Assembly (NCBI RefSeq): GCF_011764425.1
Contig: NZ_BLPF01000001.1
Location: 1,417,001 to 1,481,000, forward strand
Direction: 5' to 3'
DNA: 64,000 nt
DNA from: Phytohabitans houttuyneae
Lineage (GTDB): Bacteria > Actinomycetota > Actinomycetes > Mycobacteriales > Micromonosporaceae
Positions 52,794-61,870 of the stretch are shown one piece after another; within the stretch, counting starts at the first letter, position 1, and each line of letters opens with the position of its first letter. The translations under genes were made by a program, and so were the position numbers. The notes beneath the pieces were generated by a model. It saw only the letters and a program-made list of their open reading frames with translations, made no database searches and had not been told where the DNA came from.

Positions 52794-54116
52794 TCAGCGG
52801 GCGGTGGCCGCCGGGTCCGCGTCGTACATGTCCTCGCGCAGCCGCTCCTCGGCGGTGTGCTCGACGCGCGCCATCGCGAGGCGGAGCACCGGCGGCGCCA
52901 TCAGCGAGGTGACGACGGCGACGAGCACGATGACGGTGTACATGGCCGGGGTCAGCACACCGAGCCGCAGGCCCACCATCGCGATGATCACCTCGATGAC
53001 GCCGCGGGCGTTCATGCCCGCGCCGAGGGCCAGCGCTTCCCAGCGCGAGAGGCGGCTCAGCCGCGCGCCGATGTACGCGCCGGCGAACTTGCCCAGGATC
53101 GCCGCGGCAAGGATGACGACCCCGGTGAGGAGCACCTCCGGGTCGGTGAGCGCGGTCAGGTCCATGCGCAGCCCGGCCGTGGCGAAGAACAGCGGCGCGA
53201 GTACCGCCATCACGGTGACGCGCAGCGGAGCCAGCCGGGACAGGTCGACCGCGCCGGTGCCGGTGACGAGCATCCCGGCGACGAGCGCGCCGAACACCGC
53301 CTCCAGCCGCAGTGCCTGCGTGGCGGCGGCACCGAGGATGACGAGGACGACCACCACGGCCAGCAGCGGCCCGTTGTCCGGCGTGCGGGAGGCGCGCCGC
53401 AGGACGGCACCCACGGGCCGGCGCAGCAGCCGGGCGAGCAGCATCACGCCGACCAGGCCGCCGACCGCGAGCAGGAGGTCGCCGCCGCGTACGCCGACGG
53501 TGGCCATGGCGGAGACGACCGAGAGCAGGATCCAGCCGATGAAGTCGTCGACGATCACGGCGGAGAGGATCAGCTGCCCGATGTTGCGGTGCAGCAGCCG
53601 CATCTCCAGCAGCGTCTTGGCGATCACGGGGATGGCGCTGACGCCCATGGCCACGCCCAGAAACAGTGCGAACGTCGTACGGTCCGCCGAGTCCGGCACC
53701 TGGCTGACCGGAAGCAGGAAGCCGATCCCCACGCCCAGGCCGAGCGGCACGGTGACACCGGCGATGCTGATCTTCGCGGCGGTGGTGCCGCGCCGGCGTA
53801 CGAGGCCGAGGTCCATGTGCATCCCGGTGATGCCGATCAGCAGCAGGACGCCGAGCTGTCCCACCGCGTCGAGCATGTGGACCTGAGCGGGGTCGCGGGG
53901 AAACAGCCACGCCGAGACGCCGGGCAGCGCGTGCGCCAGTACGGACGGTCCAACGAGGACGCCGGCGGTCAGCTCGCCGACGATCGCCGGCATGCCGAGC
54001 CGGATGGCCAGCCGGCCGAGGGCGAGAGCGAGCAGCAGCAACAGTCCTATTTGGAGCAGCAGGACGAGCAGCGGATGGGCTCCGATGGGCGCGGTTGGGC
54101 TCACCGCCAGCGACAT
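52794..54116 (-). CDS. Cation:proton antiporter (CPA2 family)
   Basis: 440 residues, about 12-13 membrane helices. ATG 54116 behind GGAGGAG. CPA2 motifs: AIVGELTAGVLVGPSVLAHA; MGVSAIPVIAKTLLEMRLLH; ILSAVIVDDFIGWILLSVVS with the VDD ion-binding Asp pair; NARGVIEVIIAMVGLRLGVL. No C-terminal RCK domain, and the tail is short (MARVEHTAEERLREDMYDAD). Exchanges Na+ or K+ for H+ to regulate pH. Confidence 0.93.
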   Translation of the reverse strand: MSLAVSPTAPIGAHPLLVLLLQIGLLLLLALALGRLAIRLGMPAIVGELTAGVLVGPSVLAHALPGVSAWLFPRDPAQVHMLDAVGQLGVLLLIGITGMHMDLGLVRRRGTTAAKISIAGVTVPLGLGVGIGFLLPVSQVPDSADRTTFALFLGVAMGVSAIPVIAKTLLEMRLLHRNIGQLILSAVIVDDFIGWILLSVVSAMATVGVRGGDLLLAVGGLVGVMLLARLLRRPVGAVLRRASRTPDNGPLLAVVVVLVILGAAATQALRLEAVFGALVAGMLVTGTGAVDLSRLAPLRVTVMAVLAPLFFATAGLRMDLTALTDPEVLLTGVVILAAAILGKFAGAYIGARLSRLSRWEALALGAGMNARGVIEVIIAMVGLRLGVLTPAMYTVIVLVAVVTSLMAPPVLRLAMARVEHTAEERLREDMYDADPAATAR

Positions 54117-54209
54117 CGTTTCTCCTCCCACCGGGCGGATGATCGCTCTGGTGGAAGGCTATGACCGGAATGGTGCTGCGAGATCTCCCAGATTGCGGTG
54201 TTTCACGGC

Positions 54210-54240
54210 GAAGGGCCGGCACGCCGAGAGCCGGCCCTTC
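54210..54240. terminator. Bidirectional-looking hairpin after the GH2 gene
   Basis: 11-base perfect stem GAAGGGCCGGC (54210-54220) with 54230-54240 and 9-base loop, 14 bases past the GH2 stop (minus strand). It separates this gene from the downstream antiporter. Confidence 0.8.
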
Positions 54241-54254
54241 ACCGCGTCCGCGCG

Positions 54255-56750
54255 TCAGCCGCCCGACGTGTAGAGCTGCGCGACCTCGGCCGCGGACAGC
54301 GCGCGGTCGTAGACGCGCACCTGGTCGAGCGCGCCGCGCCAGTGGTCGACCGGGTTGCCGTTGAACTTGCCCCGGCCGATGACCGTGTGGCCGCTGGACC
54401 GGTCGCCGAGGCAGGCGTTCGCGGTGCCGGCCCGCTGGCCGTCGACGTAGAGCGTCAGTGACCCGGTCGTCAGGTCACGTACCCCGGTGAGGTGGTACCA
54501 GCGCCCCGTCTCCGGCGCGGCGGGCGCGAGCGCGCGGATGCCGGCGAAGCTGAACGCGAACCGGTTGTCGGCGCCGGAGTACTGCAGGAAGAACGCGCTG
54601 TGGCTGTCGCCGTCCTGGCTGACCGCGGTGGCGAAGCCGCCGAGGCTGTCCAGCCGCACCCACGCCGACGCCGTGTAGCCGGCCGTCGTGTCGAGGATCG
54701 CGGCACCGGTGTCGACGTACTGGTTGGCGCCGTTGAACTGCAACGCGCTGCCGCTCCTGCCGGGTGTCCACGTAGGACCGTTGACGAGCGTGCCGTCGTG
54801 GTCGCCGGCCGCGTCCGCGGTGACCGTGCCGCTCCCCTCGTCCATCGGCCAGTAGCCGACGCCGGTGAGGCCGGGGGTGCCGGGTGGCGGCTGGGGCACG
54901 TTGGCACCCGAGCCGTCGACCGACCTGATGACCGCGAGGTTCACGTCGCGCACCCGGTCGAAGTCCATCTTCTCCACCTGCCGGTCGTAGGTGTAGAAGC
55001 CGTTGACCTCGTGCTCCACGTCGGTGATCTGGGTGTAGACGCCGGCGGAGAGGCCGCACCTGTTGGCGATCGTGAGCAGGTCCCGCTGGTTCTGGACGTA
55101 GCGGGCGGTCAGCGTGGCGCTGTCCGGCGTCATCTCGTACCCGTGGCCCTCGCCGAACCACATGTGCCCCTCGACCTCGAGGCCCAGGCCGCCGTGCTCG
55201 CCGTCGGCGGCCACCCGGTCGCCGCTGGGCACCGGTGACGCGGGTCCGAGGTACTGGTGGTAGTCGAGGATGTCGCCGCGGCCGGAGTCGCCGTGCGAGT
55301 TGCAGCAGTTGACGCCGCTGTGCGCGTTGACCAGGCGGCTCGGGTCCTGCGCCTTGACCGCGTCGGCGATGCGTCCGGTCGCGACCCGGTCCCACTCGCC
55401 CCAGCCCTCGTTGAACGGCACCCACACGGTGATCGACGTCCAGCTGCGGTGCTCCTCGACGATCTCGTGCAGCTGCCGCTCGAACTCCTGCCGCGCCTCC
55501 TCGGGCGGCGTACCGCCGGTGCGCATCGACGGCATGTCCTGCCACACCATGAGCCCGAGCTTGTCGGCCCAGTAGTACCAGCGGTCCGGCTCGACCTTGA
55601 TGTGCTTGCGGATCGTGTTGAAGCCCAGCCGCTTGTGCTCGGCCACGTCGAAGCGCAGGGCCTCGTCGGTGGGCGCGGTGTAGATGCCGTCCGGCCAGAA
55701 GCCCTGGTCCAATGTGGACATGTTGAACAGGATGTCGCCGTTCAGCGTCATGTACGGCTTGCCGTCCGCGCCCCGCTTCGTGCCGACCTCGCGCATGCCG
55801 AAGTACGACGTGACGATGTCGACCCGGCGCGAGCCGTCGAAGAGCTTGACCGTGAGGTCGTAGAGGAACGGCGAGTCCGGCGACCACAGCTTCGGGTTGC
55901 GCACCGGCAGCCGCAGCTCCGCGCCGGCGGCACCGCTGACCCGGCCCACGACCCGCGAGCCGTTGTACGCAGCCGCCTCGACCCGCAGGTCGCTCCCGCC
56001 CTCGGCCAGCGCGGTGAGGCGGAGGCTGCCGTCAGCGAGGTCCGGCGTCAGCTGGAGCCGCTCGATGTGGCCGGCCGCGACCGGCTCCATCCACACGCTC
56101 TGCCAGATGCCGGATGCCGACGTGTAGAAGATCCCGCGGTCCGGCACGTTGCGCTGCTTGCCGACCGGCTGCCAGGTCTGGTCGGTCAGGTCGGTGACGC
56201 CGACGATCAGCTCCTGCTGCCCGGCGGGGCGCAGGGCGTCGGTGACGTCCACGCTGAAGCCGTCGAAGCCGCCGCGGTGTGTGGCCACGCGCGTGCCGTT
56301 GACCCACACGACGGCGTCGTGGTCGACGGCGCCGAAGTTGAGGCGGAGCCGCTGCTCGCCGCCGACCTGCCAGCGGGTCGGCACCCGGAACGCGCGCTTG
56401 TACCACATGCGGTCCTCGCGGCGCTGGATGCCGGAGAGCGCGGACTCGATCGGGTAGGGCACCAGGACGCGCTCGCTCAGCTCGTCGCCGAACGGGGGTG
56501 CCTCGCCCTCGGCGGCGCCGGCGAACTGCCACACGCCGTTGAGGCTCTGCCACTGGTTGCGGACGAGCTGGGGGCGCGGGTACTCGGGGAGAGCGTTGTC
56601 CGGGCCGACCTCGGCGGTCCACGGCGTGCTGATCGGGGGTGTGCCCGGCTGCCACTGGGCGGGGGCGCTGCCGGCGTGCGCCACACCGGGAGCGCTCGCA
56701 GTGGCGGCCACCAGGCTGAGCAGAGCGGTCAGGGCGGCGGTGCGTCTCAT
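54255..56750 (-). CDS. Secreted glycoside hydrolase family 2 protein with C-terminal LamG-type domain
   Basis: 831 residues from ATG 56750 behind AGGAGG. Signal peptide (ALTALLSLVAATASAPGVAH). GH2 sugar-binding domain: LNGVWQFAGAAEGEAPPFGD, MWYKRAFRVPTRWQVGGEQR, LNFGAVDHDAVVWVNGTRV. Ig-like domain, then the TIM barrel: FNTIRKHIKVEPDRWYYWAD, LMVWQDMPSM and VPFNEGWGEWD with the catalytic acid/base Glu (about 447). Residues about 640-830 form a LamG/concanavalin-like domain (GYWPMDEGSGTVTADAAGDH, QYVDTGAAILDTTAGYTASA) that probably binds polysaccharide. Exact activity (beta-galactosidase, mannosidase or glucuronidase) cannot be read from sequence. Three repeated operator-like elements lie upstream. 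Confidence 0.9.
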   Translation of the reverse strand: MRRTAALTALLSLVAATASAPGVAHAGSAPAQWQPGTPPISTPWTAEVGPDNALPEYPRPQLVRNQWQSLNGVWQFAGAAEGEAPPFGDELSERVLVPYPIESALSGIQRREDRMWYKRAFRVPTRWQVGGEQRLRLNFGAVDHDAVVWVNGTRVATHRGGFDGFSVDVTDALRPAGQQELIVGVTDLTDQTWQPVGKQRNVPDRGIFYTSASGIWQSVWMEPVAAGHIERLQLTPDLADGSLRLTALAEGGSDLRVEAAAYNGSRVVGRVSGAAGAELRLPVRNPKLWSPDSPFLYDLTVKLFDGSRRVDIVTSYFGMREVGTKRGADGKPYMTLNGDILFNMSTLDQGFWPDGIYTAPTDEALRFDVAEHKRLGFNTIRKHIKVEPDRWYYWADKLGLMVWQDMPSMRTGGTPPEEARQEFERQLHEIVEEHRSWTSITVWVPFNEGWGEWDRVATGRIADAVKAQDPSRLVNAHSGVNCCNSHGDSGRGDILDYHQYLGPASPVPSGDRVAADGEHGGLGLEVEGHMWFGEGHGYEMTPDSATLTARYVQNQRDLLTIANRCGLSAGVYTQITDVEHEVNGFYTYDRQVEKMDFDRVRDVNLAVIRSVDGSGANVPQPPPGTPGLTGVGYWPMDEGSGTVTADAAGDHDGTLVNGPTWTPGRSGSALQFNGANQYVDTGAAILDTTAGYTASAWVRLDSLGGFATAVSQDGDSHSAFFLQYSGADNRFAFSFAGIRALAPAAPETGRWYHLTGVRDLTTGSLTLYVDGQRAGTANACLGDRSSGHTVIGRGKFNGNPVDHWRGALDQVRVYDRALSAAEVAQLYTSGG

Positions 56751-56823
56751 GGAACCCTCCTGAAATCCACCCGGAACTCCTCGGACCCAACCAAGCACTC
56801 GTCACGATCAAAGTCAATATCAA

Positions 56824-56914
56824 CCGATCAGATTCGGTCTCGCATCCGATCAGAACCGGTCGCACCGCAGCCCAGTGGCGGGCGAGCGATGCGGAGAGCG
56901 CGATCAGATTCGTT
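56824..56914. promoter_or_regulatory. Three repeated operator-like elements upstream of the GH2 gene
   Basis: CCGATCAGATTCGGT (56824-56838), CCGATCAGAACCGGT (56846-56860) and CGATCAGATTCGTT (56901-56914). The first is flanked to give ACCGA-N6-TCGGT. Copies 1 and 2 are 22 bases apart (two helical turns). They lie between the divergent GH2 and protease genes, closer to the former. Confidence 0.6.
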
Positions 56915-56924
56915 CACCGACGCA

Positions 56925-56974
56925 TTGACAAACGTCCACCCGAACAGTAAAGGTTCCTTCCAGAGAGCGCTCTC
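56925..56974 (+). promoter_or_regulatory. Promoter and LacI-type operator of the secreted protease
   Basis: TTGACA (56925-56930) with a weak -10 TAAAGG (56948-56953) after 17 bases. The perfect palindrome GAGAGC-GCTCTC (56963-56974) follows at about +3 to +14. The layout matches the pectinesterase promoter: TTGACA, then an AGCGCT-core operator just after the start site. Confidence 0.55.
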
Positions 56975-56994
56975 GCGCTCTGGGGAGGTTTCCG

Positions 56995-58524
56995 ATGGTC
57001 CGACATGCCCGTGTACTCGTCCTCACTGCCGCGCTCGTCCTCAGCGCGGCCACCCCACCGGCGGTAGCCGCCGCCGCACCCGCCGCCGACCCCGCCGCGC
57101 CGTCGGCCACCGTCCGCACCGGCCTGCCGGCGGGCCAGCTCGCCGCCCTCCGCCGCGACCTCGGCCTCGACGACGCCGAGATCCACGAACGCCTCGTGGT
57201 CGAGGCGACCGCACCCTTCGTCGAACGCCGGCTCCGCACCGAGCTCGGCTCCACCTACGCCGGCGCCTGGGTCGCCCCGGACGGTGCCTCGCTCGTCGTC
57301 GGCGTCACTGACGAGGCGCAGGCTTCCCGGGTACGCGCTGCCGGCGCCCAGCCGCGGCGCGTCGACCGCAGCGCGGCCGAACTGGACCGCGCGAAGGCCG
57401 CCCTGGACAGCCGCACCTCCGCGGCGGGCAAGGCGGTCCACTCCTGGTACGTCGACCCCGCCACCAATAGCGTGGTCGTCGAAGCGTCCACCGTGGCCGC
57501 CGCGGAGAGCTTCGCCCGCGCGGCCGGCGTCACGGTCCGCGCCGTCGCGACCGCGAGCGCCTACCGTCCCGTGTACGACACGCGCGGCGGCGACGAGTAC
57601 GTCATCGACAACCGTGTCCTGTGCTCGGTCGGCTTCGCCGTCTCCGGCGGCTTCGTGACCGCGGGCCACTGCGGCGGCGTGGGCAGCAACACCAGCGGCA
57701 GCGGGGTGGCCCAGGGCACGTTCCGCGGCTCGTCCTTCCCGAGCAACGACTACGCCTGGGTGCAGACCAACGCCAACTGGGTGTCCCGCCCGGTCGTCAA
57801 CACCTGGAACGGCGGTACCACCGGCGTCGCAGGTTCGACCGAGGCCGCCGTGGGCAGCTCCGTCTGCCGCTCCGGCCGCACGACGGGCTGGCGCTGCGGC
57901 ACCATCACCGCCAAGAACGTGACCGTCAACTACTCGGGCTCCTATGTGTACGGTCTCGTCTCCAGCTCGGCCTGCGCACAGCCCGGCGACTCCGGCGGCT
58001 CGTTCATCAGCGGCAACCAGGCGCAGGGCGTCACCTCCGGCGCCGGCGGCAACTGCAGCAGCGGCGGGACGACGGTGTACCAGCCGGTCAACGAGATCCT
58101 CGGCGCGTACGGCCTGTCCCTGACCACGTCCGGCGGCGGTGGCGGCACGAGCCGCATCATCGGCTACGCCGACAAGTGCATCGACGTGCCGAACAGCAAC
58201 GGCGTCGACGGCCAGTACCTGCAGCTCTGGACCTGCAACGGCACGGCCGCGCAGAGCTGGACCTTCCCCGGCGACGGCACGATCCGCGCGCTCGGCCTGT
58301 GCATGGACGTCGCGTGGGGCTCGACAGCGCCCGGCGCCGTGATCCAGCTCGCCGGCTGCAGCGGCAACCCGGCACAGCAGTTCGTGCTGACCGCCGCCGG
58401 CGACCTGGTCAACCCCCAGGCCAACAAGTGCGTCGACGTCTCCGGCTGGAACTCCGCGGACGGCGCCCGCCTCATCACCTGGGACTGCCACGGCGGCGCC
58501 AACCAGAAGTGGCGCCGCGGCTGA
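56995..58524 (+). CDS. Secreted S1 (streptogrisin/alpha-lytic type) protease with ricin-type CBM13 domain
   Basis: 509 residues. Signal peptide, then an alpha-lytic-protease pro-region (about 40-195; LGLDDAEIHERLVVEATAPF, STYAGAWVAPDGASLVVGVT). Mature protease: catalytic His in TAGHCGG (about 225), Asp in NDYAW (about 252), Ser in PGDSGGS (about 333). After a Gly-rich linker, residues about 385-509 are a ricin B-type trefoil (KCIDVPNSNGVDGQYLQLWT, repeats ending QxW). The CBM13 would attach the protease to a carbohydrate surface such as plant or fungal wall. ATG 56995 has GGGGAGG upstream. A terminator hairpin follows. Confidence 0.94.
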   Translation: MVRHARVLVLTAALVLSAATPPAVAAAAPAADPAAPSATVRTGLPAGQLAALRRDLGLDDAEIHERLVVEATAPFVERRLRTELGSTYAGAWVAPDGASLVVGVTDEAQASRVRAAGAQPRRVDRSAAELDRAKAALDSRTSAAGKAVHSWYVDPATNSVVVEASTVAAAESFARAAGVTVRAVATASAYRPVYDTRGGDEYVIDNRVLCSVGFAVSGGFVTAGHCGGVGSNTSGSGVAQGTFRGSSFPSNDYAWVQTNANWVSRPVVNTWNGGTTGVAGSTEAAVGSSVCRSGRTTGWRCGTITAKNVTVNYSGSYVYGLVSSSACAQPGDSGGSFISGNQAQGVTSGAGGNCSSGGTTVYQPVNEILGAYGLSLTTSGGGGGTSRIIGYADKCIDVPNSNGVDGQYLQLWTCNGTAAQSWTFPGDGTIRALGLCMDVAWGSTAPGAVIQLAGCSGNPAQQFVLTAAGDLVNPQANKCVDVSGWNSADGARLITWDCHGGANQKWRRG

Positions 58525-58537
58525 CCGTACGAGGGTG

Positions 58538-58564
58538 TGACGGGCGGGACGAGCCCGCCCGTCA
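58538..58564 (+). terminator. Terminator after the protease gene
   Basis: 11-base perfect stem TGACGGGCGGG (58538-58548) with 58554-58564, loop ACGAG, 13 bases past the stop. Confidence 0.8.
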
Positions 58565-58589
58565 GAACCCCCCCGCGCGGGCCATCATT

Positions 58590-58622
58590 CACGGATGTGA
58601 ATTAATCAGTTAACATCATCGG
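58590..58622 (+). promoter_or_regulatory. AT-rich imperfect palindrome before the LPMO gene
   Basis: GATGTGAA ... TTAACATC arms (7 of 8 paired) around an AT-rich centre about 150 bases before the LPMO start. It is the only clearly AT-rich stretch in the 236-base gap and probably includes promoter or operator; the remaining leader shows nothing else. Confidence 0.35.
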
Positions 58623-58760
58623 CGGGAGCCACAAGCCGTACGCGCGGGCAGTCTTCCCTTGCCCGCTTCCTCGACGTCTCGTACGTCACCGTCGTGTGTC
58701 CTCGACGCGCCAGCGTGCGCGTCGGCGCCGCACGCCCGAGTTAGGAACGGCTGGAACTTC

Positions 58761-59816
58761 ATGAAAGCCTCAAAGCGAGCCAAACAGCTGGTATTCGGCG
58801 CTGTAGCCCTCGTGGTAACCGCGGCCACGATGGTCGTCATCGGCCAGGCCACTCCCGCGTCCGCGCACGGTTCGGTCACCGACCCGCCGTCACGCAACTA
58901 CGGATGTTGGGAGCGCTGGGGTGACGACCACCTGAACCCCAACATGGCGCAGACCGACCCGATGTGCGCCCAGGCATGGCAGGCCAACCCCAACACGATG
59001 TGGAACTGGAACGGCCTGTACCGCGAGAACGTGGGCGGCAACCACCAGGCCGCGGTGCCGGACGGCCAGCTCTGCAGCGGTGGCCGCACCCAGGGCGGGC
59101 TGTACGCGTCGCTCGACGCGGTCGGCGCGTGGGTCGCCAAGCCGATATCGAACAACTTCACGCTGACCATCACGGACGGCGCGCGGCACGGTGCCGACTA
59201 CCTGCTGATCTACATCACCCGGCAGGGCTTCAACCCGGCTACCCAGCCGCTGACCTGGAGCAGCCTCGAGCTGATCCAGCGCACCGGCAGCTACCCGACC
59301 ACCGGCCTCTACCAGGCCCAGGTCAACGCCGGTAACCGCACCGGCCGGCACGTCATCTACACGATCTGGCAGGCGAGCCACCTCGACCAGCCGTACTACC
59401 TCTGCAGCGACGTGATCTTCGGTGGCGGCGGCACCCCGCCGGTCACCACCGCGCCGCCCGTGACGACCCCGCCGGTGACCACGGCTCCCCCGGTGACGAC
59501 GCCGCCGCCGGGCAACGGTGGCTGCACCGCGTCGTACGCCAAGAGCAGCGAGTGGAGCGGCGGCTTCAACGCCAACGTGACCGTGACCGCCGGCAGCAGC
59601 GCGATCAGCGGCTGGACGGTGCGGTGGACCTGGCCCAACGGGCAGAGCATCACAAGCTCGTGGAACGCGTCCGTGTCCGTGAGCGGCTCCGCCGTGACAG
59701 CCGCGAACGCGGCCTACAACGGCCGGTTGAACGCCGGCCAGAGCACCAGCTTCGGCTTCACCGGAAGCTGGAACGGTACCAACACCGTACCGACGCTGAG
59801 CTGCACGGCCAGCTGA
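58761..59816 (+). CDS. Secreted lytic polysaccharide monooxygenase (AA10) with CBM2
   Basis: 351 residues. Signal peptide ending ASA, so that His36 (HGSVTDPPSRNYGCW) becomes the mature N-terminus, the first half of the copper histidine brace. AA10 body to about 215: WNWNGLYRENVGGNHQAAVP, DGQLCSGGRTQGGLYASLDA, TGRHVIYTIWQASHLDQPYY. A linker of Pro/Thr repeats (PPVTTAPPVTTPP) connects to a CBM2 (about 255-351: YAKSSEWSGGFNANVTVTAG, SGWTVRWTWPNGQSITSSWN). It oxidatively cleaves crystalline cellulose or chitin. ATG 58761. Confidence 0.95.
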   Translation: MKASKRAKQLVFGAVALVVTAATMVVIGQATPASAHGSVTDPPSRNYGCWERWGDDHLNPNMAQTDPMCAQAWQANPNTMWNWNGLYRENVGGNHQAAVPDGQLCSGGRTQGGLYASLDAVGAWVAKPISNNFTLTITDGARHGADYLLIYITRQGFNPATQPLTWSSLELIQRTGSYPTTGLYQAQVNAGNRTGRHVIYTIWQASHLDQPYYLCSDVIFGGGGTPPVTTAPPVTTPPVTTAPPVTTPPPGNGGCTASYAKSSEWSGGFNANVTVTAGSSAISGWTVRWTWPNGQSITSSWNASVSVSGSAVTAANAAYNGRLNAGQSTSFGFTGSWNGTNTVPTLSCTAS

Positions 59817-59826
59817 GGTAACCAGC

Positions 59827-59853
59827 GGGGCGGCACCATGGCGGTGCCGCCCC
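59827..59853 (+). terminator. Terminator after the LPMO gene
   Basis: 11-base perfect stem GGGGCGGCACC (59827-59837) with 59843-59853, loop ATGGC, 10 bases past the stop. Confidence 0.8.
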
Positions 59854-59950
59854 CGCGCCGTGTCACCCCGGTGGTGCGGCCACGTAGGCGGTGGCCTGGA
59901 TGGTGTAGAGGCCGGCGTACCGGCCGCCCGCCGGCGACCGGCGTTCTACC

Positions 59951-61213
59951 TCAGAACGCCACGCGGTCGCGGACGGCCGGTGACAGCTCGTCGGCCGAGA
60001 TGACCACGACGAACGAGTGAGCGATGTCGCCGTCCGAGCCGTCGCCGTCGAAGTGCGGCACCGAGACCGGCTCGTGGTGCCCTGTGCGCAGGTCCACCGC
60101 GATGTACGTGGCCGGCTCTACGGTCGGCTCGTGCGCCGGCGGCGCCGTGCCGATCTGCGTCCTCGCATAGGGATCCGGACCGGTCTGTACGAGGATCTGG
60201 TCCTCACCCCGCCAACTCACGAACACCGCCCACGGTTTCCCGCACCTGTCGAGCTGCTTGCCCGTGTTCGGCTCGCACGTCCAGTCACCGGGGATCTTGC
60301 CGTACCGGATGGCGCCGGCGCTGTCCACCACCGCGTAGTCGGTGGCGGCGAACCCGGTCCGGATCAGGTTGCCGGCACCGCCCCGGTGGACGCTGACGAT
60401 CGCCGTCTCATCGGGCCGCGCCAGGTCGCCGGTCCGCCGGCCGTCGAGGTCGGTGACGGCACCGCCGAAGACGAGATGGCGGCTGTCGGGGCTCCAGGCG
60501 ATCTCCGGTGTCCGCTCGTCGAACATGGCGACGCCCAGGCGGGGCAGGGTGGGCTTGGTCCTGTCCGGCCCGGATGGAGGCTCGGCGGTCGCGTAGAGCT
60601 GCGCCGTGTCGAACCGCCGCACCTGGCCCGTGTCCAGGTCGACGACGGCGATGTCGGCCGCCTGCACGGCGTCGAGCCAGCCGCGCGCGGCGAGGTACCG
60701 CCCGTCGGGCGAGATCGTCACGAAGTCGGGCCGGAACGGGATGTCGTACCAGCGCAGGGCACCGGTCGTCGTCTCGTACCGGCCGACCTTGTTGGGCACC
60801 AGGTCGCCGTCACCCTTCGGGAGCACCGCGGCGTACCGCAGGTCCACCGTCGGCTCGGACACCATCTTCACCATCACGTCGCGGTACCGGCCGGTCTCGG
60901 GGTCGAGCACCTCCCACCGGTGCACGTCCGACTCCGCGGGCGACGGGGCCAGGTACTCCGTGTGGCGCACCGCGAAGAGCACGTTCTCCGGTCCGGAGGC
61001 ACCCGGCGTGGGCGCCTCGCCGCCGCTCAACACCGCGAAGGGCACCACCAGCGCCGCGCCCGTGACCAGGGCGGCGGCCGCGACAAGCGCCGAGCGCCGC
61101 CGCCGGCGCCGCCTACCCGCCACCATCGCCCGCTCGCCGATCCCGGACGGCATCTGCGCCGTGTCCGTCAGGTCGGTCAGGCTGTCGCGTACCAGGTCTG
61201 GAAGGCTGTTCAT
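59951..61213 (-). CDS. Membrane-anchored beta-propeller-like protein cotranscribed with a SigE-family sigma factor
   Basis: 420 residues. A short cytoplasmic part (LPDLVRDSLTDLTDTAQMPS) and an Arg cluster precede one membrane helix (SALVAAAALVTGAALVVPFA). The outer domain has TolB/WD-like blades: FVTISPDGRYLAARGWLDAV, EIAWSPDSRHLVFGGAVTDL, VFVSWRGEDQILVQTGPDPY. ATG 61213 overlaps the sigma stop, the usual sign of a regulator pair; it is probably the anti-sigma or sensing partner, although no zinc finger is present. Role is by context. Confidence 0.82.
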   Translation of the reverse strand: MNSLPDLVRDSLTDLTDTAQMPSGIGERAMVAGRRRRRRRSALVAAAALVTGAALVVPFAVLSGGEAPTPGASGPENVLFAVRHTEYLAPSPAESDVHRWEVLDPETGRYRDVMVKMVSEPTVDLRYAAVLPKGDGDLVPNKVGRYETTTGALRWYDIPFRPDFVTISPDGRYLAARGWLDAVQAADIAVVDLDTGQVRRFDTAQLYATAEPPSGPDRTKPTLPRLGVAMFDERTPEIAWSPDSRHLVFGGAVTDLDGRRTGDLARPDETAIVSVHRGGAGNLIRTGFAATDYAVVDSAGAIRYGKIPGDWTCEPNTGKQLDRCGKPWAVFVSWRGEDQILVQTGPDPYARTQIGTAPPAHEPTVEPATYIAVDLRTGHHEPVSVPHFDGDGSDGDIAHSFVVVISADELSPAVRDRVAF

Positions 61214-61731
61214 CCGACACTCTCCCGAAAGGTGTGGAGCCCGGCGAGCTCCGGTGCGATCTCGCGGAGCCGGGCCAGCGCACGGTGGGTCTGGCTGCGC
61301 ACCGTGCTGGCCGAACACCCCAGCACGTTGGCGGTCTCCACATCCGAAAGGTCCTCGAAGTAGCGGGCGACCAGCACCGCCCGCTGTCTCGGTCCCAGCC
61401 GCATCAGGGCCTGCCGCAGCTGCAGCCGGCTGTCGGTGGCGGCAGTCTCGTCCCGCGGGTCGGCCCGGTCCGGCACGTTGCCGGCGGGCACCTCCCGGAG
61501 CCGGCTGCGGCGGCGCCACACCGTCACCTGGCTGTGGTACATCGCCCGCCGCACGTACGCCTCCGGGTCGCCCCGCACGTGCCGCCACCTCGCGTACGTG
61601 CGCGCCAGCGCGTCCTGGAGCAGGTCCTCGGCCGCGTGGTGCCCGCCGGTCAGCGCCAGCGCGACCCGGAACATCCGGTCGCCGCAGCCGGCGACGAAGT
61701 GCTGGAACTGTTCAGTCTCGGAATCGCTCAC
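61210..61731 (-). CDS. SigE-family RNA polymerase sigma factor
   Basis: 173 residues from GTG 61731 (GAGGG upstream). Region 2: FRVALALTGGHHAAEDLLQD, ALARTYARWRHVRGDPEAYV, RRAMYHSQVTVWRRRSRLRE. Region 4: LGPRQRAVLVARYFEDLSDV, ETANVLGCSASTVRSQTHRA, LARLREIAPEL. This is the same actinobacterial SigE-like family (ECF41-like short sigma) as the remnant at 36661-37474, and here it is intact with its downstream membrane partner, which supports the interpretation of that remnant. Confidence 0.94.
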   Translation of the reverse strand: MSDSETEQFQHFVAGCGDRMFRVALALTGGHHAAEDLLQDALARTYARWRHVRGDPEAYVRRAMYHSQVTVWRRRSRLREVPAGNVPDRADPRDETAATDSRLQLRQALMRLGPRQRAVLVARYFEDLSDVETANVLGCSASTVRSQTHRALARLREIAPELAGLHTFRESVG

Positions 61732-61870
61732 GGTCCCTCGCCCTCACTCCGCTTCACCCTCAAAGACGAGTGGAGGGCGCGCACCGCTGCACCCAGCTTG
61801 ACGCTTCCGCTACCAAGCGGCGACCGCCCGGCGGAGCCCACCAGCATGAACGGCCGGACCACCGTGGGCC

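Noticed and set aside
59456-59514. Tandem repeat in the LPMO gene as a repeat element
   Set aside because: It encodes the Pro/Thr linker (PPVTTAPPVTT) and is an ordinary in-frame linker repeat.
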